NCBI GenBank assembly: GCA_022572355.1
Contig: JACZWC010000025.1
Coordinates: 1 to 61,369 of the forward strand
Direction of reading: 5' to 3'
DNA: 61,369 nucleotides
Source: Bacteroidota bacterium
Lineage (GTDB): Bacteria > Bacteroidota > Bacteroidia > NORP154
Shown here one piece after another: positions 36,800-47,009 of the stretch. The notes under the pieces are model-generated. The model saw nothing but the letters and a program-made list of their open reading frames with translations, was not told the origin of the DNA and searched no databases. Numbering within the stretch: position 1 is the first letter of the stretch; each line of letters begins with the position of its first letter. Made by a program: the position numbers and the translations under genes.

Positions 36800-39700
36800 T
36801 TATTTAATATAGACCACCCTCTTGACGACTAATTCTTCATCGGTGATAATATGCACGAAATACACTCCACCTCCCAGGTTAGAAAGGTCAAATTCAAATT
36901 TGTTGCTGGGTAGTTCCTTACCATCCATTATCCCAACAATCTCACCCGGCGCATTGTATATCATCACCTGCGCGTCCCTATCAGAGAATAACTCCACTGT
37001 TAGGAATCCGGTGGTAGGATTGGGGTAGATGGCGGTCCTAAGGGATTTGGTTTTGATCTTCACCATTTGCTCTGCCAATTCTTCCATTTCTTCTGTTACT
37101 TCCATTGCTTCGGTCTCTTGATCTACTGGTGCCATTTTTGCTTGCATCACTGTATTTATGCCCACACCATAGAAAGTGCATTGACCAGCTTTGTAAGAAA
37201 CTAGCGGTTCACAAATGGCTTCACTACAAGTCGTACTATCTGAGCAAACCGTATAAGTTACAGTCATCGTATCCGTGTTTCCATCCTCACAGAAATCTTC
37301 TACATCATCAATCTTGAAACCACTGATTCCTGAATTTGGTTCAGGGTCAATGAACTCAATAGGAAATCCTGCTGAATTGGTAACCGACACTATTTGACCG
37401 CATGGAACAGAAACATCGAGGTGCGAGAGCGCAGACTGGCAAGTACTATCGCACGTTATCGTCAGTGTTATGGTCCTGCAGCTATCTGATGTTAATACCC
37501 CGGTGATCTCCGTGCTGAAGCAATTATCGAGACACTGGTTCGTGCAGCTATTTACACCTATGGTGGCCCGCCCGCAAACCGTTCCTTCACAGATATTATT
37601 GCTTATTACCGATATCAATTCAAAGGTTGTGGTTTGAACGGGCGAAACATTCAACACAAATGGATTGGATGAAGTAGTTACCGAAAAGGTATCGGTTCCA
37701 TCTGTATAAGTGAATGTAAAGGGAGCATCACCTTCAAAAGAAATCAGTATGTCTACCTGATCACCACATGCAATGAATGTATCTGCACAGCAATCAATGG
37801 TTGCAGTGACTGCCACGATATTCAGTGGCTCGGTGATAACTTCAACACCCTCACATGTGCAATTAACACTGTCGTCGATAACGGCAATGATATCGTTACT
37901 ACAAACATTCTGAAGTGTATCCGCCAGCGTCACCGTATCCCCAGCAGCAATCGCGGATATGGTGGACAGGCTGCCCAAGAAACTGTCGCCAACAGAAAGG
38001 TCTCCACTGGCATCGTTATCACAGTAGAAGTCCACTTGGGTGGTTGTGCCGGCAGGCACATCAATACCGATGTTTGAAACGTCTACGGACATTACACTGA
38101 AAGTGCATGCCACGGTCGCTGAGAATCCAGAAAGATCCAATTTGGGCTTCAATACATCGATCAGGACATTGATGCTGCCGGCAATTCCGTCGATGAAACA
38201 AACACTGTCACAGGTGTCCTGAACAATGATATTGAGTCCTGCTGACAAAGAAGGTGCATTGCCGCCCTGGGTAACGGCTTGCACCGGATTCCATTGTGTA
38301 AATTTGCCAGAGATGTGTTGAGCTGGCACCTGTACGCCTGAATTACCCGGGGAGGGATTAATAAATACTCCCTTTTGTGGGCCAAGGCAAAGACTGTCGG
38401 GCAAAACACAGTCCGCGGTGTCCTGAAAGGTAGTGGCAATTGCCAGTTCAATGGAACCACAATCCAACACGCTATTCGAGCTTATACCTATGCTAAATTG
38501 CATGCTGCCGCCTAGCGGAACACCATTGGGGAGATCCCATTTCAGCAGGGTTTCCGCGCCAATGGCAAATTGATCCGGAGCGTTGTGTGTAGGAGGATTG
38601 TTAATACCTACGAAGGATCCGTTAATAAAGCTGATGCCTTCTGGTAGCAAAATCTCTACAGAGTCGGTTGGATTCGTGCTGGCAGGGCCATTATTCAGAA
38701 TATTGAATGTTACCTGAGTTGAATCACTGCAATTGATAAAGCCATCTGAATCAGCATTTATATTTGTGCTATATTCAGGTAATGCTCCTGTAAGGAATTG
38801 CGGATCGGTTGTGAAACTGAAAACGATGAGAGAATCGCAATTGGTAAAACAACTGACCGTGAATTCCACAACACTACCACTCGTATAATCGCAACCGGTT
38901 ATCACTTCAAACTTGATCCTGAATTTGTTCCTGACAAGATCTGTCACACCTTCCAAACCAAGAGAATCTATATCGGCATCTAAAGAATCAATGATGTATG
39001 TGATTGTATCGCCCGATACAGTAACCAATGATTCGGGAATAGACACAAACGGTGATGTCAAAGGAAATTTAAACTTGGAGCTATTGCTTACGTAGGTCAT
39101 TCCCGCTGGAAGCTGCGCTTGCACTGCAATGTCGTATATCCTGGGTAATCTCGTATTGACTATCTCCAGTTCGTATTCTACAGGCGCACAGGCATCGAAG
39201 ACATTGTCTACGGGCCTAATGAGACTCACCTGTTTTGCACTCTCTTGGGGATGGAAGAAAAGACGGTCTGTATCCTGGAGGCAAGCTATGTCGGTAATCG
39301 AATCAAGGAAACTGCACGACCATCCTCCGGTCACAGTCACGCTATCTATATCTGTGGGCGCACAGCTTTTGGAGGAGACCAGCAATAAAATGAACCTACA
39401 ATCGAATAAGGCAATACTGTCATCAGTATTAACGAGGATAGAATCTCCGCTAAGGCCGATTATTTCCAGGGTGTCCGAAGCCCCGCCTGTGGTATCAATT
39501 GCAAATAGGATATCTAACCCACCGGAGCTATTGTCAAATACCAACCATGCATTAGGTGCAGTGTAGAGCGGGAAATCCACGGTATCAATAGTGGGCTCAG
39601 CTATCAAAGCTGTATCCAGCGGTACCACCAGGTCATTGCATAGCCTTATGCAAAAAGTATCTACCGGGTTAAAGCCAGCAATAGAGGGCAGCTTAGCCTC

Positions 39701-42700
39701 GATGTCAATATGTGGAGTCAGGTGATGAACGGAAGACCTCCTGATCACATCAAAGATGGAATCAAAGCAGGCGGGATCAGCCGCAAAATTATAGTTGACA
39801 AAGTCGAAACGGACACTATCTGTCGTCGGCTCTTCTTCTGCCTCACAGGAGGGAGTTATATTGAAAAAGAGATTGGATTCGGTATTACCGTTTTTATCTT
39901 GCAAGGGCCAGTCCACAAAGCCCGAATTATCTCCCATACGGAAAGTGGCTACACCGTTGGTAATGACAGGGAGTTCAATGGGGATGTTTACTCCACCCTC
40001 AGTAGTGAACCTGCCGGAACCGGGTACAAAGGTATAACCCGTCGGAAGGAAGAATTCAACGGTATCGCCGATCCTGTAAAGGTTTCGGAACTCATTCGGG
40101 AAATCATCATCACCACAAGTACCTCCTATGGCCCTGAAACGCAAGGTTCGGCGCGCCTCACCACAGGTCGAGGCGAAGGCAGGTCTTCTCAAGACCGTTT
40201 CGATGGTGGATTTCAATACATACATTCTGGTACCCCGACTATCGCAGGTAATTGTGTCAGCACTAATGATCGTTGAATGAGTTGCGGTAAAACAAGAGAA
40301 CTCGGTAATGGTCTGGTTCGGTATTGTGCTGGATTTCTTTATACCGAAATCAGCCACCAGTTTGATAGAATCCCCCAAATTAAGCACACCACCAAAATTG
40401 GCAACTATGCATGGGGTGGCATCATATGTATACATGAAAAGGTCGGGGTTAGTCCCGGCATTCGTGATGACAGGTGGCCCAGCAGGGCATGTCACTGTTG
40501 TAGAACTGGACACATCAGTAATGATAAAAAAGGCAGTTGATGGTATCAGAATAGTATCATTACCAAAAACCCCGTTGGTAATAGTCACCTGCGCATTAGT
40601 AATGCTATTTGTCAAAACCACACCCGGTGCACAAGTCCTGATAGAATCACACTCATATACCCGGTCTAAACGAATCCCGGCTGTCGTAGGTGAGATAAAC
40701 GTAGTTCTGAAACGGTTTGTCCAGCCAAGCGTTGTTCTCACCGCCTCAAAATCGAGGGTAGTGATCAAGGTATCCTCGCAGGTGCAAAGATTTTTCACTT
40801 CGATGGACGTACAGCCCATCCTAATGGCGCAACTACATGTGGAATCACATTCATATCGCTTTTCAAATTTCACTTTGCTGATGAATGCCAGATTCGGATC
40901 ATTGCAATCCAGGGTCAGGTCAATGCAAAACTCCTGAAAGCATCTTTTTCTATCAGAATTTATGATTGTCAATGGTACTCCGACTATGAAAACCGTATCA
41001 TTTGATTGGGTGAAAGTAGTGGGGGCGCCTCCAGCGGATGCCGAACCGGGTACTGCAGAGAAGCCGGCAGGAAGTATCACCAGTCCTTGCGGCCTGGTAT
41101 TGTTACAGCTCATATTTTGTAAACCCCTGATGCGATAATCAAACTTAAAACAATAAGTGCCTGTCTCACCATCGGCAAGTTCAGGAGGGCCGGAGGTTGA
41201 TGGCTTGAACCTTCGGAATCCGCGCACTCTGAAGTTTCTCCCATAGCGTCTCGGGCGATTTAGTTTGCATTGGTCTCTATAATTGATCCATGTTCTCACA
41301 ATTTCATGATAGAAATTGGCAGGACATTCAACAGCAAATTCGTTCGGGCATGACATAACGATGTCTGCTGTAATAGTAAAAGAAGAATTCTTTTCCAGGT
41401 TGTCAAAGAATCCGTCACCATCTAGATCATCGATGCCGCCCGGACCGTCTGGATCGATTGCCAGGTTAGTAAAGTTAATGACATAATAAGTGTAGGGCCC
41501 GCTTAGTATAGGATTAGCGAATAATCCTGCAATGGAACTCAAGGGCACCCCATTTAACTCAAAGTTGATTAGTGTGGAGACAGCGGTAGTAGCCCTGAAT
41601 ACCACCCTGATATCATTGGCCCTGGCGCCGCCGGGGTCCACTTCAAAGCCATTATTCCTGTACCTATAAGTAACCGTGCCAGTATCCGGGCTGCAATAAT
41701 TGGTTGGGATGTATTGAACAAGAGGGATCGTAAAGTTAGGCCCACCATTGCTGATCAAAGTATTGGCAAAGGCAACATCACCGTTATCAACACAGGTATC
41801 TCCGTCGCAACCAAACGTAGCATCTATTTGTGTTTTAGCGCTGTCACAATTGAGAATAAGCACTGTGTCACAAATAATAAGTATTTCGTCCCGGTCGAAA
41901 AAACAATCTCCGTTGCTAGATGGATCAGGGTTGTTGGTAAAATCAATGTCAATGAATGTTCTGACCAACGAAGCCAAGGAACCATTCACTGAAATGCCGA
42001 GGTCAAAGGTTTCCGTCAGATCAAATGATGAAAGGCTTCCGTTACCACCATTGAGTACTGAAATTTTCCGCACATAAGTGTCTCCCACATTGCCAATAAA
42101 AAACTGGTTGGTGATATCAACAATAATAAGATCGCCATTCTCTATATTATATGATTCAGGATCCGTACCGGTTAAGGTAAAGGGCACTGTGAGAACCTCA
42201 TAATTTGTTTCTGCACCAACGAGGATAGGATTACCGGCCTGGGCAAACGGAACAATGTCACAGTTTACAACCACCGTCACTTGTATCCTAAAAGTACTGT
42301 CCGGCGGTAACGGTGGAAGAGAAAAAGTCAGAGAAGGTATATCGAAGGTAATACTGCCTCCGGGAGATTCGAGTACAGTAAATGAGCCAAAGGAAATTCC
42401 CGTTGGCAAGTCTATTGTAAACTTGAGGCTGTCAATGGTATCACTGATCAGGCCACGGTGCTTTATAGTAAAATCAAATATCTGATTATCAGCGCATACA
42501 TTCAGGTCACGGTCACAAATGTCCATACTGATAAACATATTATTATCACTGCCAAGAATACTGGTGAAAGTAGGGTTGGAGCAGGGAGGCACTCCCACAC
42601 AGCAAAATAAACGAGTAACGTTCTGTGTAACAGTATCCGTCTGAATTGTAAGTGGTCCTGATAAAAGGAGTGAAGTTCTACAGGAATTTGAAACAATATG

Positions 42701-45700
42701 GGTTACTGTAAAAGTACCATTGGACGGATATAAATGTGTTGGGTTCACATCCGTAGAAGTGCTGAGATCTCCAAAATCCCAGGAGTGAGTTCCGGTCGGA
42801 TCCGCGCTTGCGAAAAAGACAGTGTCCAAGAAACAGCTATCGCCGGAAACGGTAAAAGAGGCATCCGGAAGACCGATCACTGTCACGGTCTGAGTGGCGG
42901 TATCTGACCCACAAGGATTGGTAACGATATGGGTAATAGTAAATGTTCCCCCTGTGGGGTATGCGATTACAGGACTTGCAGCGGTAGAAGTTCTACCATC
43001 CCCGAAATCCCAGAAATGGGTGCCGGAAGTAATTATCTGAAGGCCACGGACATTAGTATTTGTGCAAGGACCAGCGAGAACTCCAAAAGCGGCAGCGGGC
43101 GGAGGAAATACGATTATATTCTGGGTTACGGTATCCGAATCGCAAGCATTGGTGACTATATGGGTTACGGTAAAGCTTACGGCACCAATTATAAACGGAG
43201 TATAAACATGTGTTGGATTAACATCCGTAGAAGTGGGGCTTCCATCTCCAAAATCCCAGAAATGGGTTCCCGTCGTATCTGTACTTGTGAAGATGACTGT
43301 ATTTCCCCTACAGACAGAATCCGGAGCAGTAAACGAAGCATCGGCTGGAGGAGGACAGCATACAAGAAAGCAACTACTGGTGGTTCTTACAGGGTCATTA
43401 CCATCAACTATGAGAGTCGATCCTAAGAATCCATTATTTGCGGTGACGCTGTTGTCAATTACCGTTTGGCCGCCTGACTCATCCATCTCCCAATATCCGA
43501 TTAGTCCGGTTTCCGTTCCGGTCAAAGAAATACTACTGCTACCACTGATTTCCTGGATTGTTCTTGCCAGATTCCATATCCGTACCTCATCTATTTTTCC
43601 GTTATACTGGTTAACAGAGGGAATATCACGGCCTATTATGAGTGATTGTGAGGCGCCGTTATCCGAGTTCATATCACTCGTTTCAAAATGTATGGTAGGG
43701 GTAATAGCGCCATCTACAAAGAATCGAATGTTGCCGCTGCTCCTTCTTACCGCAACATGATGGCAAATCCCGTCATTTACAAGAGGTCCTTGCGTGTCAA
43801 TTCTATTTCCTGAACCACTGCCAGTGTTTGCAGTTCCATTTATCTGTAGTAACAATTTCCCATTAAATACGAGAAATAAAAATGCATCGGAATTCGTACC
43901 TGAAGAAAAACTCCTTCTCGACAAGATGGTCAGAAACCCACTGGCCGTTGTTTGAATAGAGGCTTCAAGGGTAAAATCGCTGGCTCCCAACTCGTAGGCA
44001 ATATCTCCCGGTATTGTAACCCGGTCATTAACTCCATCAAAATTCAGGGAAGGGTTAGAAGAAAGTGGCAAATTACCGTCCGGGCAACAGAATAACCTGG
44101 TTACATCCAGCTTAACGGTATCTGTATCACAAATATTGGTAACGATATGAATTACCTCAAATGTACCTTCGGATGGAAATACATGCGTTGGATTCACATC
44201 TGTGGAAGTGGGACTTCCATCACCAAAATCCCAGAAGTGAGTTCCGGAAGTAAATGTGGAGGTGAATGAAGCAGTATCTCTAAAACAGCTGTCCCCTGCA
44301 ATACCAAAGGAGGCATCGGGGATTGTTAAGGTGCCATCGAGAATTGTGACACTATCTGTTGCTGTGCATCCGTTGGCATCGGTGACCGTGACATTGAATG
44401 TTCCTGCACTCAACCCGGTGAGGTCTTCAGTAGTTGCCCCATTGGACCAGGCAAAAGTAAGTGGCAGTACACCATTAGAAACTGTTAGGTCAGCAGTACC
44501 GTCACTTCCACCGTTACAACTCACATTAGTAGTAACTGTTGTTAGAACTAAGGGAGTTGGTGGGACACCAACCGTACAGATTAATTGCATTTGTACCGGG
44601 GTAGTTCTATCCGTTGTTGTACCATCTCCTAATTGGCCAAATGCATTCTCTCCCCAAGTGAACACAGTACCATCATTTCGTAATGCCAAGGAGTGATTTC
44701 CTGCTGCAGCAGCTATTGCAACAATACCAGAAAGTGAGGATACTATCACGGGGATAGTTCTATTGATTGTTGTTCCATCACCTAGTTGTCCGTTAGAATT
44801 GTTTCCCCATGTAAATACTGTGCCATCACTTCGCAATGCCATGGAGTGAAAGTCCTCTGATGCTGAGATGGAAGTAATATTAGAAAGTCCAGATACTGGA
44901 GTAGGGATGAGTCTATTTGTCGTTGTGCCATCACCTAATTGACCACTGCTATTTAGCCCTGAGGTTTGAACCGTGCCGTCACTTTTTAATACCACAGAGT
45001 GAAGGCGTCCTGAAGCAACGGCAATAATATTTGAAAACCCGGATACTACAGCGGTAGTGTTTACTGCTGATGTTGTACCGTTTGCAAATTGGCCAAATAC
45101 ATTACTCCCCCACATAATGACAACAGCATCATTTCGTAAAGCCATGCATTGCTCTCCTCCTGCATATATGGCAGTAATATTGCTGAGAAAACCAACTCCT
45201 CCCACTTCTAATACTTGCACAGGGATAGTCCTATTCGTTGTTGTACCATCTCCCAATCGACCATTGGCATTAAATCCCCATGTGAATACTGTGCCATCAT
45301 TTCGCAGTGCCATGGAATGAAAGAAACCTGCTGATATGGCAACAATGTTAGAGAGCCCAGGTACTTGTGCGGGGGTGAGTCTTTGTGTTGTTGTGCCATC
45401 ACCCAATTGGCCAAATAAGTTACTTCCCCATGTAAATACCGTCCCATCATTGCGCAATGCCATGTTGTGAAAGCGTCCTGCATCGACAACTATAATATTG
45501 GAAAGGCCAGGTACTTGGACAGGTGTAGTGGTACTTCCTACTCCTCCAAATATGAATCCAGTTGCAAAAACTCTTCCGTCATTACATAGTGCTAAGGAAT
45601 GAAGATTCCCTCCATCCATTAGTTGTGCATATGAGCTGGATAATGAGAAAAACATAATAAAAAGAAGGGTGCAAATTGTTTTCAGGCCTCTATTAATCCC

Positions 45701-45748
45701 TCCAGCTTTTAAGAGGCGAGCTTTTGAAGTAATGTTTTTTGTTTTCAT
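36800..45748 (-). CDS. Giant T9SS surface protein: RCC1 repeats, SprB, LamG, PKDs, DUF11-like body
   Basis: 2982 residues. After a long N-terminal signal (hydrophobic TICTLLFIMFFSLSSSYA), about seven RCC1-type repeats (45-390) form a probable seven-bladed propeller: VxAISAGxxHSMALRNDGTV / FTWGxNxxGQLGDGTT. A SprB repeat, a PKD domain, a LamG/concanavalin-like domain (about 565-760, FDGVNDRVTIPG, GKIDEVRIWNLART) and three more PKDs follow. Residues 1040-2750 are a very long series of DUF11-like and Cys-rich beta segments, probably a stalk. The type-A tail (TAIYPNPTTGFLTVEL, LGGGVYFVHII) ends the protein. Typical of T9SS-exported adhesin giants. Palindrome copy 8 and the response regulator lie immediately upstream. 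Confidence 0.93.
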   Translation of the reverse strand: MKTKNITSKARLLKAGGINRGLKTICTLLFIMFFSLSSSYAQLMDGGNLHSLALCNDGRVFATGFIFGGVGSTTTPVQVPGLSNIIVVDAGRFHNMALRNDGTVFTWGSNLFGQLGDGTTTQRLTPAQVPGLSNIVAISAGFFHSMALRNDGTVFTWGFNANGRLGDGTTTNRTIPVQVLEVGGVGFLSNITAIYAGGEQCMALRNDAVVIMWGSNVFGQFANGTTSAVNTTAVVSGFSNIIAVASGRLHSVVLKSDGTVQTSGLNSSGQLGDGTTTNRLIPTPVSGLSNITSISASEDFHSMALRSDGTVFTWGNNSNGQLGDGTTINRTIPVIVSSLSGIVAIAAAAGNHSLALRNDGTVFTWGENAFGQLGDGTTTDRTTPVQMQLICTVGVPPTPLVLTTVTTNVSCNGGSDGTADLTVSNGVLPLTFAWSNGATTEDLTGLSAGTFNVTVTDANGCTATDSVTILDGTLTIPDASFGIAGDSCFRDTASFTSTFTSGTHFWDFGDGSPTSTDVNPTHVFPSEGTFEVIHIVTNICDTDTVKLDVTRLFCCPDGNLPLSSNPSLNFDGVNDRVTIPGDIAYELGASDFTLEASIQTTASGFLTILSRRSFSSGTNSDAFLFLVFNGKLLLQINGTANTGSGSGNRIDTQGPLVNDGICHHVAVRRSSGNIRFFVDGAITPTIHFETSDMNSDNGASQSLIIGRDIPSVNQYNGKIDEVRIWNLARTIQEISGSSSISLTGTETGLIGYWEMDESGGQTVIDNSVTANNGFLGSTLIVDGNDPVRTTSSCFLVCCPPPADASFTAPDSVCRGNTVIFTSTDTTGTHFWDFGDGSPTSTDVNPTHVYTPFIIGAVSFTVTHIVTNACDSDTVTQNIIVFPPPAAAFGVLAGPCTNTNVRGLQIITSGTHFWDFGDGRTSTAASPVIAYPTGGTFTITHIVTNPCGSDTATQTVTVIGLPDASFTVSGDSCFLDTVFFASADPTGTHSWDFGDLSTSTDVNPTHLYPSNGTFTVTHIVSNSCRTSLLLSGPLTIQTDTVTQNVTRLFCCVGVPPCSNPTFTSILGSDNNMFISMDICDRDLNVCADNQIFDFTIKHRGLISDTIDSLKFTIDLPTGISFGSFTVLESPGGSITFDIPSLTFSLPPLPPDSTFRIQVTVVVNCDIVPFAQAGNPILVGAETNYEVLTVPFTLTGTDPESYNIENGDLIIVDITNQFFIGNVGDTYVRKISVLNGGNGSLSSFDLTETFDLGISVNGSLASLVRTFIDIDFTNNPDPSSNGDCFFDRDEILIICDTVLILNCDSAKTQIDATFGCDGDTCVDNGDVAFANTLISNGGPNFTIPLVQYIPTNYCSPDTGTVTYRYRNNGFEVDPGGARANDIRVVFRATTAVSTLINFELNGVPLSSIAGLFANPILSGPYTYYVINFTNLAIDPDGPGGIDDLDGDGFFDNLEKNSSFTITADIVMSCPNEFAVECPANFYHEIVRTWINYRDQCKLNRPRRYGRNFRVRGFRRFKPSTSGPPELADGETGTYCFKFDYRIRGLQNMSCNNTRPQGLVILPAGFSAVPGSASAGGAPTTFTQSNDTVFIVGVPLTIINSDRKRCFQEFCIDLTLDCNDPNLAFISKVKFEKRYECDSTCSCAIRMGCTSIEVKNLCTCEDTLITTLDFEAVRTTLGWTNRFRTTFISPTTAGIRLDRVYECDSIRTCAPGVVLTNSITNAQVTITNGVFGNDTILIPSTAFFIITDVSSSTTVTCPAGPPVITNAGTNPDLFMYTYDATPCIVANFGGVLNLGDSIKLVADFGIKKSSTIPNQTITEFSCFTATHSTIISADTITCDSRGTRMYVLKSTIETVLRRPAFASTCGEARRTLRFRAIGGTCGDDDFPNEFRNLYRIGDTVEFFLPTGYTFVPGSGRFTTEGGVNIPIELPVITNGVATFRMGDNSGFVDWPLQDKNGNTESNLFFNITPSCEAEEEPTTDSVRFDFVNYNFAADPACFDSIFDVIRRSSVHHLTPHIDIEAKLPSIAGFNPVDTFCIRLCNDLVVPLDTALIAEPTIDTVDFPLYTAPNAWLVFDNSSGGLDILFAIDTTGGASDTLEIIGLSGDSILVNTDDSIALFDCRFILLLVSSKSCAPTDIDSVTVTGGWSCSFLDSITDIACLQDTDRLFFHPQESAKQVSLIRPVDNVFDACAPVEYELEIVNTRLPRIYDIAVQAQLPAGMTYVSNSSKFKFPLTSPFVSIPESLVTVSGDTITYIIDSLDADIDSLGLEGVTDLVRNKFRIKFEVITGCDYTSGSVVEFTVSCFTNCDSLIVFSFTTDPQFLTGALPEYSTNINADSDGFINCSDSTQVTFNILNNGPASTNPTDSVEILLPEGISFINGSFVGINNPPTHNAPDQFAIGAETLLKWDLPNGVPLGGSMQFSIGISSNSVLDCGSIELAIATTFQDTADCVLPDSLCLGPQKGVFINPSPGNSGVQVPAQHISGKFTQWNPVQAVTQGGNAPSLSAGLNIIVQDTCDSVCFIDGIAGSINVLIDVLKPKLDLSGFSATVACTFSVMSVDVSNIGIDVPAGTTTQVDFYCDNDASGDLSVGDSFLGSLSTISAIAAGDTVTLADTLQNVCSNDIIAVIDDSVNCTCEGVEVITEPLNIVAVTATIDCCADTFIACGDQVDILISFEGDAPFTFTYTDGTDTFSVTTSSNPFVLNVSPVQTTTFELISVISNNICEGTVCGRATIGVNSCTNQCLDNCFSTEITGVLTSDSCRTITLTITCDSTCQSALSHLDVSVPCGQIVSVTNSAGFPIEFIDPEPNSGISGFKIDDVEDFCEDGNTDTMTVTYTVCSDSTTCSEAICEPLVSYKAGQCTFYGVGINTVMQAKMAPVDQETEAMEVTEEMEELAEQMVKIKTKSLRTAIYPNPTTGFLTVELFSDRDAQVMIYNAPGEIVGIMDGKELPSNKFEFDLSNLGGGVYFVHIITDEELVVKRVVYIK

Positions 45749-45938
45749 GATATGAATTTTTTAATGTGGTTTCACTTTTAACTGAAACCAAATCCAACTG
45801 TGCTAATCCACAGTCAAACAGTTGCTACGGCATTATTTATTTTCAACAGTTGAGGGACTTTACCGCCAGGGGGAGGCTGTATTTTTTGTCTCTCGTGTGA
45901 TTTGAATACTACAAATGTGGGGTGGGCGTTTTTAAAAA

Positions 45939-45987
45939 TCAAGAGTGGAAATCCCCTGCTTTTTCTAAGGTGTTTTTACTCTATGCT
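45939..45987. promoter_or_regulatory. 50-bp palindrome family, copy 8
   Basis: AAGAGTGGAAATCCCC (from 45941) and AGGTGTTTTTACTCTATG (ends 45985); 41 bp between box edges. Between the giant cargo gene (start 45748, 193 bp away) and the 3' end of the response regulator. Confidence 0.75.
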
Positions 45988-46020
45988 AACGAAGATGGTA
46001 GGTGAATGGAAACGGTTGGA

Positions 46021-46701
46021 TTACCAACTACTTTTCTTTTTCATATCTATGCGGACCAAGTTATTTTGAATAGCGTAAACCACTAGACCTACCGTATTGC
46101 GCACGTTGAGCTTTTCCTGTAGTTTATATCTGTAATTCTCTATGGTTTTGGGGCTTAAGTTAAGCTTATTGGCGATCTCTGGCCCCGTGTGCTGTTTGCA
46201 GATCAGTTTTAACATTTGCAACTCACGTTTTGTTAAGCGATCTGCTTTGTTGATAAAAGGTTTTATCTTCTTTTTATGTGCCCATCCTTTATACAAAGCT
46301 TCAGTCACGTGATCATTAAAGTAAAAATCCTTTTCCATAACGCTGTGAATTGCGGTTTCAATTTCACTCGATTCAGCATTTTTTAAAAGATATCCATGCA
46401 CTCCGATTTTAATTGCCTCTATAATGAATTTTTTCTCGTCATACATAGTAAGCGTAATGATCTTAATTTCAGGATACTCTTGTAGCACATAGACTGCTGT
46501 CTTAAACCCATCCATTTTCGGCATTTTTAGATCCAGGAGAATCACATCAAGGCGTTGGCTCTTGAGCTTTTGAATCAAATCAATACCGTTTTCAGCTTTC
46601 ATAACAAGTTGAATTCCTTTAAAATCATTGATGATATAGGCGAGGCCCTCCACGAATAATCCGTGGTCATCAACAATAGCGATCTTTATGCTCTTATGCA
46701 T
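46021..46701 (-). CDS. NarL/FixJ-family response regulator (receiver plus LuxR HTH)
   Basis: 226 residues. The receiver domain (1-120) has the acidic pair D11/D12, phospho-acceptor D57 in LLDLKMPKMDG, T84, and K107 in LLKNA. A LuxR-type HTH (about 150-215, RLTKRELQMLKLICKQHTGP, EIANKLNLSPKTIENYRYKL) follows. As a family these bind DNA as dimers after phosphorylation by a sensor kinase; no kinase is in this window. Palindrome copy 9 lies 72 bp upstream of its own start and copy 8 just beyond its 3' end, before the giant T9SS gene, so autoregulation and control of neighbours through the palindrome is a reasonable hypothesis. A truncated paralogue lies at 31285-31539. Confidence 0.93.
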   Translation of the reverse strand: MHKSIKIAIVDDHGLFVEGLAYIINDFKGIQLVMKAENGIDLIQKLKSQRLDVILLDLKMPKMDGFKTAVYVLQEYPEIKIITLTMYDEKKFIIEAIKIGVHGYLLKNAESSEIETAIHSVMEKDFYFNDHVTEALYKGWAHKKKIKPFINKADRLTKRELQMLKLICKQHTGPEIANKLNLSPKTIENYRYKLQEKLNVRNTVGLVVYAIQNNLVRIDMKKKSSW

Positions 46702-46768
46702 CGATAGGAGGTAATCTTGATTACCTGAAATTTGGTGATTTTCAAAAATGTAAAATTCTTTTTAATAA

Positions 46769-46818
46769 AAATAGAGTAGAAACACCTGGTTTTTCAATGG
46801 GGTATTTATACTCTATTT
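46769..46818. promoter_or_regulatory. 50-bp palindrome family, copy 9 (before the response regulator)
   Basis: AAATAGAGTAGAAACACC (46769-46786) and GGTATTTATACTCTATTT (46801-46818); two mismatches, 42 bp between box edges, the only copy off the 41-bp rule. Sits 72 bp upstream of the regulator start. Confidence 0.82.
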
Positions 46819-46919
46819 ATTGAAGTCTGATACCAGACCCGAACTCTAAGAAATTATCTGATCAAACGTCGGATTAATTGATTTTAAGTTACGATTTATT
46901 GACGCATCAACCAGCGCTT

Positions 46920-46999
46920 GGAGGAATGGCTTAGGTAAACCTAGAAGTGGAACAGTTTTGGAAGGAGCAAGAAAAGGTTCGACTCCTCTTAGTTCCCTG
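46920..46999 (+). other. tRNA-like sequence
   Basis: GGAATGGCTTAGGTAAACC ... AAAAGGTTCGACTCCTCTTA then GTTCC. It has a T-loop-like GGTTCGACTCC and complementary GGAA/TTCC ends, but no proper cloverleaf can be drawn. One of several T-arm-like fragments in the intergenic regions of this window; possibly a decayed tRNA or an element end. Confidence 0.35.
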
Positions 47000-47009
47000 T
47001 TGTGTATTT

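Noticed and set aside
39129..40937. Several plus-strand frames of 145-209 codons opposite the giant T9SS gene
   Set aside because: The minus-strand frame is continuous over 9 kb with clear domains; the opposite frames have no family features.
44590..45600. Regularly spaced similar units, CRISPR-like at first sight
   Set aside because: They encode RCC1 repeats in frame inside the giant gene; spacing and content follow the protein repeat.
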